NCBI GenBank assembly: GCA_964577115.1
Contig: CAZNXJ010000044.1
Coordinates: forward strand, 1 to 32,250
DNA from: CAZNXJ01 sp964577115
Lineage (GTDB): Bacteria; Planctomycetota; Planctomycetia; Pirellulales; Pirellulaceae
Reading direction: 5' to 3'
Length of the DNA stretch: 32,250 nt
Translations under genes and position numbers: made by a program
In this document: positions 1 to 7,795 of the stretch, piece after piece
How positions within the stretch are numbered: position 1 is the first letter of the stretch
Layout: each line of letters begins with the position of its first letter
The notes under the pieces: model-generated
Databases searched by the model: none
Told to the model about the DNA's origin: nothing
The model's input: only the letters and a program-made list of their open reading frames with translations

Positions 1-165
1 GCGATGGCCGCCGCGTTGCGGCAGGCCGGTTGGTGCGCGGATTGGCGTGAGGCGCTGTGCGGGTGAATCCTCGAACCGCATGGCCCCGGTGGGAGCGCGG
101 CTTGCGTTGCGGCGGGGCAACGCGATGGCCGCCGCGTTGCGGCAGGCCGGTTGGTGGACGGATTG
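1..165. repeat. Imperfect direct repeat, about 44 bp, 121-bp period
   Basis: Bases 1-35 are repeated exactly at 122-156, and the match continues to 44/165 with two mismatches. The copies are 121 bp apart and the first runs into the window edge, so more units may lie upstream. Each copy contains a short palindrome (GCCGC, loop GTT, GCGGC). No convincing gene covers 1-233: the stretch is the downstream flank of the minus-strand oxidoreductase gene. It looks like a REP-type or tandem intergenic repeat. Confidence 0.7.
102..125. repeat. REP-like hairpin beside the direct repeat
   Basis: GCGTTGC at 104-110 pairs with GCAACGC at 117-123 around a six-base GGCGGG loop. A G-T pair and an A-T pair extend the stem to about nine pairs. 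No T-run follows, so it is not a standard intrinsic terminator. It directly precedes the second copy of the 44-bp repeat and is probably part of the same palindromic element. Confidence 0.6.
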
Positions 166-233
166 CGGGGGAATTCGCGATTTTCCCCGGGATGCGCCGC
201 GGGTTCGCGGTTACCGTTCCCAGGGTTCGGACG

Positions 234-2048
234 TTACCCCAAGAGGTTCTTCGTTTCGGCTTCGATCGTCCCGCGGGGCTCATTGGTTTTTGGATCAATG
301 TCCGGCGGGACTTCGTCGCTGTCGATGTCGAACCACGCTTCCTCGAATTGCAAGTAGCCACCGCGGCCGGCGCGCGAGTTGCGCATGGCGATATTGGCTG
401 CGAGCGCGATCACGGCGTCGCCCAGCGCGACTTCCGGGCGGCAACGAGGCTGATTGGCCGGATCCGGGTTGCGGATGCAGTAGGCCCAGTGCTCGAGTTC
501 TTCCTGGTATCCGCGGCTGACATTCGCCGGTTCGGACATCTGCGCCACGGCGGCCTGCTTGCCGCTGGCCTGCGTGTCGAGCGTCGGGCCGCCGCCGTCG
601 GTCTTCACACCGACGCGCGTCGTGGTGTCCGAATCCTTGAATACCATGACTTCCTGTTCGCGCTCGAGGATCAACGTGCCGCGCGTGCCCATCACGACTT
701 CGCCATAGCCGCCAAAGCCGTTGCCATTGATCGACGAGTACATGACAACCACACGCTTCTCGGGATCCTCCTCGAACGAGAGCACTCCGGTCTGCTTGTC
801 GGGAACCAATCGCACCGGATCGAAATAGCCGACCGGGAAATCCGGGTCGTAACCAGGTCCGGGGAACTCGAACAAGCAATAGACGTGGTCTTCCGAATCG
901 CGATCGGGTGCAAAAATGTGCCGGCCGCCAACCGCATGGACGGACAGCGGATGCGCCTTCTTGCCGTCCTGGCGCAGAGCGGACAGGAAGAGCGTCGCGG
1001 CATCGAGCTGATGGCTTCCCAGCTCGGCCATGAGCCCGCCTCCGGTGCGTTCGAAGAGCCGCCAGCGGCACAGCTCTTCCAAGGCCGAGCGTTCGTAGCC
1101 CGAAATCGTCTCAGTAATGTAGCCGTGCTTTTCAGCTTCGACGGTCTTATCGGCGTCCCACTGTTCCCACTGCGCGATCTTTTTCACCAGCTCGTCGCGC
1201 GCCGGCCCATCGCTGGTCCGTGCCAGCTGGGCTCGGAAGGCTTTCAGCTGATTGGCGATCGGATCGACTCGTGTCTTCCCATCGATGCTCAACTGCCCAC
1301 CCGGCAGCGGCTGTTGCCAACTGTCGCGGCCCGGTAGGTTGCCGCGGTGCCACTGAGCGCGGATATGGTGGATTTCACCGAGCAGCCCCTGCTTGAGCAA
1401 ATGAATCGCGTTGTCGTACAGAATGCTGTAGTGCCGCTGATGGCCGACGGCCAGGTATCGGTTGGTTTCGCGCGCGACGCGCGCCATGATTTTGCACTGC
1501 GCGACGTTATGGGCCATCAGCTTCTCGGTCAGCACGTGCTTGCCCGCCCGCATGGCCTCGATGGCCACCTTGGCGTGCAGATGCAGCGGCAGGGCGATCA
1601 CCACGGCTTCGATGTCCGGGTCTTCGAGCAACGCCTGGTAGCCGCCATTGCTGGCGTCATAAACCTTGACGTTCTTCTTCGCCTGCTCTTCGGTCCAGCC
1701 GTAGCGTGCAATTAGACCGGGGCGCACCGAGATCGCCGTCGGGCTCGACCAGTCGCCGTAGAACGCGCGATGGATGCTCGACGGGCGGATATCCGCGATG
1801 GCGGTGACCGTCAGGTAATCCGGATTCATGGCGCCGATCAGCACATTGCCTTCGTCGCCCGTACCGATCACGCCAACCCGCACCGGGTCGCCCACTTTGC
1901 CGTAGCCGAAATACGCCGCGCCGAGCGTGGCGCCCCCCGTGACCACACTGCTGGCCACGACGCCGCGGAGAAAATCGCGGCGCGTTACCCCGACGGCCTC
2001 GTAGTAATTGTCGCGACCAACGGCTCGTTCTTCTGGCGATAGATTCAT
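234..2048 (-). CDS. Tat-exported Gfo/Idh/MocA family oxidoreductase
   Basis: 604 residues, an NAD(P)-dependent sugar or polyol dehydrogenase-like protein. A twin-arginine signal lies at residues 22-29 (TRRDFLRG) before a hydrophobic Ala/Gly/Val stretch (30-48), so export in folded form with bound cofactor is likely. The Rossmann motif GTGDEG is at 62-67. The family's EKP catalytic motif appears as EKL at 175-177, so the proline is lost but the lysine is kept. The substrate-side helix GGGLMAELGSHQLD is at 337-350. The protein is longer than the usual 330-450 residues because of the signal and an insert near 250-320. The ATG is 4 bp after the doxX stop, so the two are co-transcribed. Planctomycetes carry many such Tat paralogues. 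The substrate is unknown, and the link to DoxX as electron acceptor is inference. Confidence 0.9.
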   Translation of the reverse strand: MNLSPEERAVGRDNYYEAVGVTRRDFLRGVVASSVVTGGATLGAAYFGYGKVGDPVRVGVIGTGDEGNVLIGAMNPDYLTVTAIADIRPSSIHRAFYGDWSSPTAISVRPGLIARYGWTEEQAKKNVKVYDASNGGYQALLEDPDIEAVVIALPLHLHAKVAIEAMRAGKHVLTEKLMAHNVAQCKIMARVARETNRYLAVGHQRHYSILYDNAIHLLKQGLLGEIHHIRAQWHRGNLPGRDSWQQPLPGGQLSIDGKTRVDPIANQLKAFRAQLARTSDGPARDELVKKIAQWEQWDADKTVEAEKHGYITETISGYERSALEELCRWRLFERTGGGLMAELGSHQLDAATLFLSALRQDGKKAHPLSVHAVGGRHIFAPDRDSEDHVYCLFEFPGPGYDPDFPVGYFDPVRLVPDKQTGVLSFEEDPEKRVVVMYSSINGNGFGGYGEVVMGTRGTLILEREQEVMVFKDSDTTTRVGVKTDGGGPTLDTQASGKQAAVAQMSEPANVSRGYQEELEHWAYCIRNPDPANQPRCRPEVALGDAVIALAANIAMRNSRAGRGGYLQFEEAWFDIDSDEVPPDIDPKTNEPRGTIEAETKNLLG

Positions 2049-2052
2049 GATC

Positions 2053-3159
2053 TTAGCTTTGTCGTTTGGAAGGACAGCATTTTGCTCGCGCTGCGCGGAC
2101 GAGGAAGTCCAGCCCGCCGTACTGGCCGGCGTTGACCGCGGCGAGGCTCAACAGCGCAAACATTTCGATCCATTGCGGCCAGGTGGGGATGGCACCCGTC
2201 GCTCCCGGAAATTGCGACACAGCCACCATGGCCAGGAAGGCGGCGCCCAGCACCGCGCCGACGCGCGTCAGCAGGCCGGCGATCAGGCTGAGCCCCACAA
2301 ATAGGTCGAACCAGGGAACAATGCGGTCGATGGTTCCTGCGTCTATTACGTAGGGCTGAAGGGTTCCGATCGCGAGTTTCTCGCGGGACGCCGGGGATTT
2401 CGAGGATTTCACCAGCGCATAAAGGTCGCGCTCGAGTCCGACCCATAGCGAATCGACTTGGGCGAGCAGCGGAGCGCCTTTTTTGCGCAGCTCGCTTTGC
2501 CAGGTCTCCGACTGCCCGCGCAGCGAATCCACCTGCTGGATCGAACGAGTCGCCAACTGCTGATTGCGCCGTTCGACGCCCCGGAAATACTCGGCAATGT
2601 CCTCGCGATAATCGCGAGCGAACTGGCGCAAGTCGCGCTGGTAGCGTTTCAAAATGTCGGCGGCACGCTTCTTCTGCTGTTCGTCGAAACCGTAATGGGT
2701 AATCGCGCGCCGCGTGTACTCGTCCCAATGCTTCTCCGTCGGCTTCACGCTCATCCCCTTGGATCCGGGGCCGGTGTAGCCGAGACGCACTAGTCCATCC
2801 GCGTCCCACACGTAGGAACGCAGCAGCGGTGCGAAAGGGCCCTTCGCTGCGGAAAGGAACGGAGCCGTAAAAGGCCGCGGATTGAGCAGCTTGTCGAGCC
2901 CCTCACTGAAGAAGTGGAAGCCGATCGTCAGGCGCAGCCCAATGATGGCCAAGGCGCCGAACAGCCCTAGGTTATGGCGCGTAAGAGACAGCGGAAAATC
3001 TCCTGACGAACGAAAGCCCAATGTGGGGAAAGAAAGCACACGGGCCGAAGGGGGGGACGTGAGCAGCCATGGCTTACCCACGCAGGGGCCGTGCGTCGCG
3101 CCCCCATTATTGTCGATCATCAAAAGAGCGGAAAGAGGCAAGACCGCTCGCCAGCGCAT
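2053..3159 (-). CDS. DoxX family membrane protein with a large hydrophilic insert
   Basis: 368 residues from the ATG at 3159, which has GGAG six bases upstream and lies 15 bp after the preceding stop. Four hydrophobic segments fit the DoxX four-helix fold: 63-83, 281-298, 300-316 and 329-345. Between helix 1 (ending SEGLDKLLNP) and helix 2 is a charged, mostly helical insert of about 185 residues (95-278) with coiled-coil character, absent from ordinary DoxX proteins of 130-170 residues. DoxX/DoxD proteins are known as membrane subunits of thiosulfate:quinone oxidoreductase and other redox complexes. The first 56 residues look unlike a protein N-terminus, so translation may start later, at a CTG at 2991. 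The gene sits between the dehydrogenase and the Tat oxidoreductase in one operon. A role passing electrons from that oxidoreductase to quinone is inference. Confidence 0.8.
   Translation of the reverse strand: MRWRAVLPLSALLMIDNNGGATHGPCVGKPWLLTSPPSARVLSFPTLGFRSSGDFPLSLTRHNLGLFGALAIIGLRLTIGFHFFSEGLDKLLNPRPFTAPFLSAAKGPFAPLLRSYVWDADGLVRLGYTGPGSKGMSVKPTEKHWDEYTRRAITHYGFDEQQKKRAADILKRYQRDLRQFARDYREDIAEYFRGVERRNQQLATRSIQQVDSLRGQSETWQSELRKKGAPLLAQVDSLWVGLERDLYALVKSSKSPASREKLAIGTLQPYVIDAGTIDRIVPWFDLFVGLSLIAGLLTRVGAVLGAAFLAMVAVSQFPGATGAIPTWPQWIEMFALLSLAAVNAGQYGGLDFLVRAARAKCCPSKRQS
2989..3004 (-). promoter_or_regulatory. Possible alternative doxX start: AGGAG plus CTG
   Basis: On the minus strand AGGAG (3004-3000) lies eight bases before an in-frame CTG (2991-2989), immediately ahead of the first true membrane helix. 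Starting here gives 312 residues and removes an atypical N-terminus. In-frame GTG and TTG codons in between lack a ribosome-binding site. The ATG at 3159 also has a GGAG, so the choice is open. Confidence 0.4.
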
Positions 3160-3174
3160 TCCGAACTCCGCCGC

Positions 3175-4143
3175 CTAGCAGCCCTCCGGGCGAGGAAATC
3201 CGAGCTGTTTATCGACGACGTTCCGCAGCGGCTCGCCCGCAAAATAGCGCCGCAGGTTCTCGGCAACAAAGTCCGTGGTGACGTCGGCGCGGCGTTCCGA
3301 CTGAGCGCCCACGTGAGGTGTAATCAGCACGTTCGGCATGTCCCACAGCAAACTTTCGACCGGCAGCGGCTCGACTTCTGTCACATCCAACCCGGCGCCC
3401 GCCAAATGCCCCGACTGCAGCGCTGCGACCAGCGCCTGTTCGACAACAATCGGCCCGCGAGCGACATTGATCAACAATGAGCCGGGGCGCATACGAGCGA
3501 ACCGGGCCGCGTCGAACAGCCCGCGCGTCGTCCGCGTTAACGGCAGCGCAAGGATGACGATGTCGCACTCGGCCAGCAGATCGTCGAGCCGATCGGCGGG
3601 CCAAAGTGACTCGACGTACGGCGGCTTATTCACGGGGAACACATCGGTCGCGATCAGCCGCGGTCGAAACACCGCCAGCACCTCGGCAAGCCGCCGCCCG
3701 TTGCCGCCCATCCCCACGATGCCGATCGTTTTGTCGTGCAAATCACCCGTCGGGCGACGAATGAACTCGCGGCGCTGCTGAGCGCGAAAGAACGTTGGTA
3801 GGCGCCGGATCAGGCCGAGCAGCAGGGCGAGCGTCTGTTCGGCGACCGGGTCGGCGAAGACGCCCGAGGCACTCGTAACGACGATCGGCGAGTCGATGAC
3901 TTCCGGCGTGAGGCAATGGTCGAGCCCGGCAGCCGACGATTGAATCCAGCGCAGCCGTCCGCGGCGTACAACCTCGGGCCAGGGCACCGGAACCTTCGCA
4001 TGTCCGATGAAAATGTCGGCGTCCAGCAGCTCAGTGGCGATGCGTTCCTGACCGGCATCGACAATCTCGGCCCCCGGGGCTGCTTCCGCAAGCTGTTTTC
4101 GATGCCGCTCTTCCGTCGGGTAACACAAAACTATGCGCGTCAT
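3175..4143 (-). CDS. D-2-hydroxyacid dehydrogenase (NAD-binding)
   Basis: 322 residues, the usual length. It would interconvert a 2-keto acid and a D-2-hydroxy acid with NAD(P)H in the cytoplasm. The Rossmann motif GMGGNG is at 144-149. The catalytic triad of the family is visible: Arg229 in NVARG, Glu258 in the EVEPLP segment, and His277 in TPHVGA. The substrate is not predictable: phosphoglycerate, glyoxylate/hydroxypyruvate and other keto acids are all possible. There is no ACT regulatory domain, which argues against classical SerA. Its ATG overlaps the stop of the upstream kinase gene (ATGA at 4140-4143), so translation is probably coupled. doxX follows 15 bp downstream. Confidence 0.9.
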   Translation of the reverse strand: MTRIVLCYPTEERHRKQLAEAAPGAEIVDAGQERIATELLDADIFIGHAKVPVPWPEVVRRGRLRWIQSSAAGLDHCLTPEVIDSPIVVTSASGVFADPVAEQTLALLLGLIRRLPTFFRAQQRREFIRRPTGDLHDKTIGIVGMGGNGRRLAEVLAVFRPRLIATDVFPVNKPPYVESLWPADRLDDLLAECDIVILALPLTRTTRGLFDAARFARMRPGSLLINVARGPIVVEQALVAALQSGHLAGAGLDVTEVEPLPVESLLWDMPNVLITPHVGAQSERRADVTTDFVAENLRRYFAGEPLRNVVDKQLGFPRPEGC

Positions 4144-5267
4144 GCCTGCGCTTCATCCTGCTCCATATCGCGCAGCTCCTGCAACCAGAGCCGAATTTCG
4201 TTTCCGTATTCGCTGGCCAGATCGCCTTTGACAAGCTGCCGGTGAAAGGCGGCCGCACCTTCCTCGACAAGATCCGCCGCTTCGGCGCTCGGAAAACGCC
4301 GCATTGGATCCGGAGCAATGAGGCCGCGTATGAACTTCATCAAGAGTGAGTTAACGGTGATCTCGTCGGGCAACAGCTCGCCCAGACGCTGAGGCAACAT
4401 GCGCTTCGCTTCCAGCAGTTCGCGATAGCGCAAATTCGATGGAAAGGGCGGTTCGCCGGCGAGCAGCTCGATGAGCACATAGCCTAGCGAGGCCAAGTCA
4501 CTGCGCGGCGTGCACTCGCCGCCTTCCAGAACTTCGGGAGCGGCATAGGCCGGCGTGCAGGTGCGCGTCGGCGGAGGCGAACTGATGTCAAACGCCGAAC
4601 CAATATCGACGATCTTGGCGTTGCCTGTGCACTTGAGCATCACGTTGGCGGGCTTGATGTCGCCGTGCACGATCCCCTGGCGATGCAGCGCCGCTACGGC
4701 CGCCAGGCACTCGCGCACAATCGCCACCGCCACGCCGGCTTTGAGCCGTGGTTGGCGCGGCCCCGCAGTAACGACGACGCGGTTGATGTACTCCCAGCGC
4801 CGCCCACTGACGCGTGCTTCGATGCGGCTGAGCATCGAAGGCACGAGCAGCCGGCGCAGGTCGTACCCGTCGATCCATTCCATAACCATCATGCGCACAC
4901 GGTTGCGATCAACAAAGTCCTGCACGTCGAGCAGGTTGTCGTGCTGAATCAACGCGACCCGCGACGCAACCCCGGCGATGCGCGTCATCGACGCTTCGTA
5001 GCTGTAAACGTCCGGGTAGCGTTCGGGCGAAAAGATCTTCAGCGCCACCGGCAACGTAAAGCCGTCGGTACCTCGACGCTGCGTCAGATACACCACGCCC
5101 TGTCCGCCCGAGCCCAACAAGCGGAGCAAGCGATAGTGCGTGGTCCAGTCGAGCCGCTGTTGTTGGACCAGCTCGAGATAGCGGCCGACGAGCTCGTTCG
5201 TGTGCGTGGCTTCGCCACCCCCTTGGGTGATCGTCGCCTTTTCGGACAGCTGCGTTGTACTAAACAT
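4140..5267 (-). CDS. Cytoplasmic serine/threonine protein kinase
   Basis: 375 residues with one Hanks-type kinase domain from about 45 to 330. The glycine loop GSGGQGVVYL is at 52-61 and the ATP-binding lysine is Lys77 (VALK). The catalytic loop is HGDIKPANVM (201-210), so the Arg of HRD is replaced by Gly. The Mg-binding DFG reads DIG (221-223), and APE is at 243-245. A short N-terminal lead and an acidic, Gln-rich tail flank the domain. There is no transmembrane helix, PASTA or other sensor domain, unlike most planctomycete kinases, so the signal must come through partner proteins. It is the first gene of the operon and overlaps the dehydrogenase by four bases. AGG lies five bases before the ATG. 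Its target is unknown. Confidence 0.9.
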   Translation of the reverse strand: MFSTTQLSEKATITQGGGEATHTNELVGRYLELVQQQRLDWTTHYRLLRLLGSGGQGVVYLTQRRGTDGFTLPVALKIFSPERYPDVYSYEASMTRIAGVASRVALIQHDNLLDVQDFVDRNRVRMMVMEWIDGYDLRRLLVPSMLSRIEARVSGRRWEYINRVVVTAGPRQPRLKAGVAVAIVRECLAAVAALHRQGIVHGDIKPANVMLKCTGNAKIVDIGSAFDISSPPPTRTCTPAYAAPEVLEGGECTPRSDLASLGYVLIELLAGEPPFPSNLRYRELLEAKRMLPQRLGELLPDEITVNSLLMKFIRGLIAPDPMRRFPSAEAADLVEEGAAAFHRQLVKGDLASEYGNEIRLWLQELRDMEQDEAQA

Positions 5268-6000
5268 GCAGGCCTACTTGTTCGGTTCCATTCCGCTATT
5301 CTGCGACGGCGCCGGGTACAGACGCACCGCTCGCAGACGGCGCCGTTCGCGCATCCGCCGGTCGCCGTTCCTCCTCAATGTCCGCTCGCTGCGCGGCGGC
5401 TCGTCCGATCGCCAGAAGCAAAAGGAGGGGCCTGGGCGAGCTTCAGAATTCGCGAACCGCCGTTCACGACTTCCCGTCCGCTTGACGCGTGCCGCAGGGC
5501 GGCTCGAAAAGCAGCTTCGCGGCGAGCGGCGGTGCTCGTATCTTAGCGAGCGTTTCGGTCCAGCGTCCATAACCACTACAAAATGACGACAAGAAACCAC
5601 TCCGTAGAGGCAGTCCCCAGAAAGATTACTTTGGGGAGTCCCCGGCTGGTCGGCAAAACGGGCCAGGGGCCCCACATCGCCACTGGCAAAAACCGATGGG
5701 AAGCACTAGGAATTGGAATCGAAACGGCGTACAAAGTGAGTGACCGCCGAGCTTTTGGCAGCTACGCGCGTCGGGCGCTCGCCGGCCACGAAACTCGCGA
5801 TCGCCGAAAGCGCCCTGTGGAAGCTGCGGAAGGGGAAGGCCCGACCCATCCTGGCCCGTCCTGGCCCACCACCCACCGATCGCCTCGCGCCCCACGCCTG
5901 CGTAGACTGAGCGGACTCATGCGGCGCGACGGGAGCCGGAAGCTGCGGGAGAATCCCGAACCGGCCGGCAAGAACCGGAGCCTGGAGGAGACGGAGCAAC
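5268..6000. other. 733-bp intergenic region between divergent genes
   Basis: This stretch separates the minus-strand kinase from the plus-strand Gfo/Idh gene and must hold both promoters. Open frames here (the longest about 150 codons) are rich in Arg, Ser and Pro, lack a ribosome-binding site, and match nothing I recognise, so I call none. The one structured element is the hairpin set at 5614-5643. No tRNA or riboswitch core was recognised. Confidence 0.6.
5614..5643. promoter_or_regulatory. Alternative hairpins, possible leader element
   Basis: TCCCC (5614-5618) and AAAG (5621-5624) can pair with CTTT (5629-5632) and GGGGA (5633-5637) around an ATTA loop with an AG bulge. The same GGGG (5633-5636) can instead pair with CCCC at 5640-5643 over a three-base loop. 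The two folds exclude each other. No T-run follows. Function is not known. Confidence 0.35.
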
Positions 6001-7020
6001 ATGAAACTGCGTGTGGGCGTCGTGGGACTCGGTGACGCTTGGGAGTCGCGACACCGCCCGGCGCTTCGGGCCATGACCGATCGTTTCGAGGTCCGCGCAT
6101 TCTGCGATCCGGTATATCACCTGGCCGAACAGGCAGCTCGCGAATTCAACGCAGCCGCTGTCGACGGCTTCCGCGCTCTTGCCCTGCGCGACGACGTCGA
6201 TGTCATCCTCATGCTCTCTTCCGAGTTCTACGGAGCGCTGCCGATCGTCGCCGCCTGTGAGGCGGGCAAGGCGGTCTACTGCGCGGCGGCCTTGGACCTC
6301 GATCCGGACGCCGCGAAGGAAATCAAGCTGCGCGTCGAGCACTCGGGAATTGCGTTCATGGCCGAGTTCCCGCGGCGCACGATGCCAGCCACGCTGCGAC
6401 TGAAAGAGCTCATCGCCACGCGGCTCGGCCAACCGCGCCTGCTGTTCTGCCACGCGCGCAAGCGCCCCGCGCAAGCTCGCCGCAACGGCCAGCATGGAAC
6501 GGGCTTCCAATATCCCGGCGGCACGCGTGAGACCATGGAGCTGGTCGACTGGTGCCGCTACGTGGTGGGCGAGGAACCGACGTCGGTGATCGGTGTTCAG
6601 CACTGGGAGCATAACGGCGAAGAGTGCGATTACCTGATGCTGAGCCTCGATTTTTCGCGTGACAACCGGCCCGGCACCGGACCGCTCGCGCACGTCAGCT
6701 TCAGTAGCTACCTGTCGCCCAAATGGCCAGAAGCCGTATCGTTCCGTCCGCCCGCGGCCCTCCAAGTCTGCTGCGAGAAAGGCGTGGCGTTCGTCGATCT
6801 GCCCGCGTCGCTGGTCTGGTTCGATGAAGCGGGCCAGCATCTCGAGTCGCTGGACAACGAACGGCCGGTGGGCGAACGGCTGCTGACGCAGTTCCACCGA
6901 GCCGTCACGAGCCTTGTGCGGCGGACGAGCGATCTGGAAGATGCGTACCGGGCACTGCATGTCGTGCAGAGCGCGCGGCAGAGCTTCAAGGAAAACCGCC
7001 GCGTCATGCTCGAGTTCTAG
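6001..7020 (+). CDS. Gfo/Idh/MocA-like protein with degenerate catalytic motifs
   Basis: 339 residues, cytoplasmic, no signal peptide. The N-terminus forms a Rossmann strand-turn (VGVVGLGDAW, residues 5-14) in which the third glycine of GxGxxG is Trp. Where the family has EKP, this protein has YCAAAL (93-98), so the catalytic lysine is missing. The C-terminal part has the beta-sheet dimerisation pattern of the family, and the length is normal. It may be a non-enzymatic relative, a scaffold, or an enzyme with different chemistry. GGAGGAG ten bases upstream and GGAG four bases upstream support the ATG at 6001. The next gene, a glycosyltransferase, starts 58 bp downstream on the same strand, which suggests sugar metabolism, but this is inference. 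Confidence 0.8.
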   Translation: MKLRVGVVGLGDAWESRHRPALRAMTDRFEVRAFCDPVYHLAEQAAREFNAAAVDGFRALALRDDVDVILMLSSEFYGALPIVAACEAGKAVYCAAALDLDPDAAKEIKLRVEHSGIAFMAEFPRRTMPATLRLKELIATRLGQPRLLFCHARKRPAQARRNGQHGTGFQYPGGTRETMELVDWCRYVVGEEPTSVIGVQHWEHNGEECDYLMLSLDFSRDNRPGTGPLAHVSFSSYLSPKWPEAVSFRPPAALQVCCEKGVAFVDLPASLVWFDEAGQHLESLDNERPVGERLLTQFHRAVTSLVRRTSDLEDAYRALHVVQSARQSFKENRRVMLEF

Positions 7021-7078
7021 TCGCCCCACCTTCCTCCCACCCCGGGCGACTCAGCACACACCGCTTATTCCTGCCGCC

Positions 7079-7780
7079 ATGCCGGTGCTCTCCGTCATCA
7101 TTCCCGCGCTGAATGAGGCTCATAATGTCGGACGGGCAGTCACGTCGGCGCTGCACGGTGGCGCGGATGAAGTGCTCGTCGTCGACGGCGGCAGCAGCGA
7201 CGCGACGGCCAAGCATGCCCGGGTGGCCGGTGCCAAGGTTGTCGTGGCCGAGCGGGGTCGAGCGAGGCAAATGAATGTCGGTGCAGGCGCCGCGCGCGGC
7301 GACGTTCTGCTGTTTCTCCACGCCGACAATTGGCTCGCCGACAGCGCGCTGGCTCAGCTCCGCGAAGCACTCACCAGCGACACGGTTGGCTGCGGAGCCT
7401 TCCGGCAACAGATCATGGCGCCGGGTTGGCCGTTTCGGGTCCTCGAGCGGGGTAACGCGGCGCGCGTGCGCTTCTGCGGCCTGGCCTATGGCGATCAGGC
7501 GATCTTCGTGCGGCGTTCCCTGTTCGATGCCTGCGGCGGTTACCCTGATGTCCGGTTGCTCGAGGACCTCATCCTCATGCGACGCCTGCGCTGGCGCTGC
7601 TGGCCACGGCTGCTCGACGGACCGGTCCACATCAGCCCGCGCCGCTGGCAACAGCAAGGCATCGTGCGTCAAACGCTGAGGAACTGGTGTATCGTCGGCG
7701 CTTACTTCGCGGGCGCGTCGCCCGATCACCTCGCTCGTTACTACTACCGTCCCGATCACCGCCTGCGGGAACCGTCGTAA
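7079..7780 (+). CDS. Family 2 glycosyltransferase, TIGR04283-like
   Basis: 233 residues from the ATG at 7079; an upstream in-frame extension to 6914 overlaps the previous gene and has unlikely composition. A GT-A fold is shown by SVIIPALNE (5-13), the nucleotide-sugar motif VVDGGSSD (34-41) and the metal-site region LHADN (80-84), where the second acid of DxD is Asn. GDQAIFVRR follows near residue 140. The size and the short, soluble form fit the TIGR04283 group rather than large membrane glycosyltransferases. It would transfer a sugar from a nucleotide donor to an unknown acceptor. No clear ribosome-binding site precedes it. It converges on the sigma54 regulator with 15 bp between them. Confidence 0.85.
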   Translation: MPVLSVIIPALNEAHNVGRAVTSALHGGADEVLVVDGGSSDATAKHARVAGAKVVVAERGRARQMNVGAGAARGDVLLFLHADNWLADSALAQLREALTSDTVGCGAFRQQIMAPGWPFRVLERGNAARVRFCGLAYGDQAIFVRRSLFDACGGYPDVRLLEDLILMRRLRWRCWPRLLDGPVHISPRRWQQQGIVRQTLRNWCIVGAYFAGASPDHLARYYYRPDHRLREPS

Positions 7781-7795
7781 CCAGCTGCCAGCTGG

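Noticed and set aside
57..1337. Long plus-strand open frame of 426 codons
   Set aside because: It is antisense to the Tat oxidoreductase, whose motifs are clear. Long antisense frames are common at this GC content.
5274..5675. Minus-strand open frame of 133 codons upstream of the kinase
   Set aside because: Arg/Ser/Pro-rich, no ribosome-binding site, no recognisable motif, and it covers the expected promoter region.
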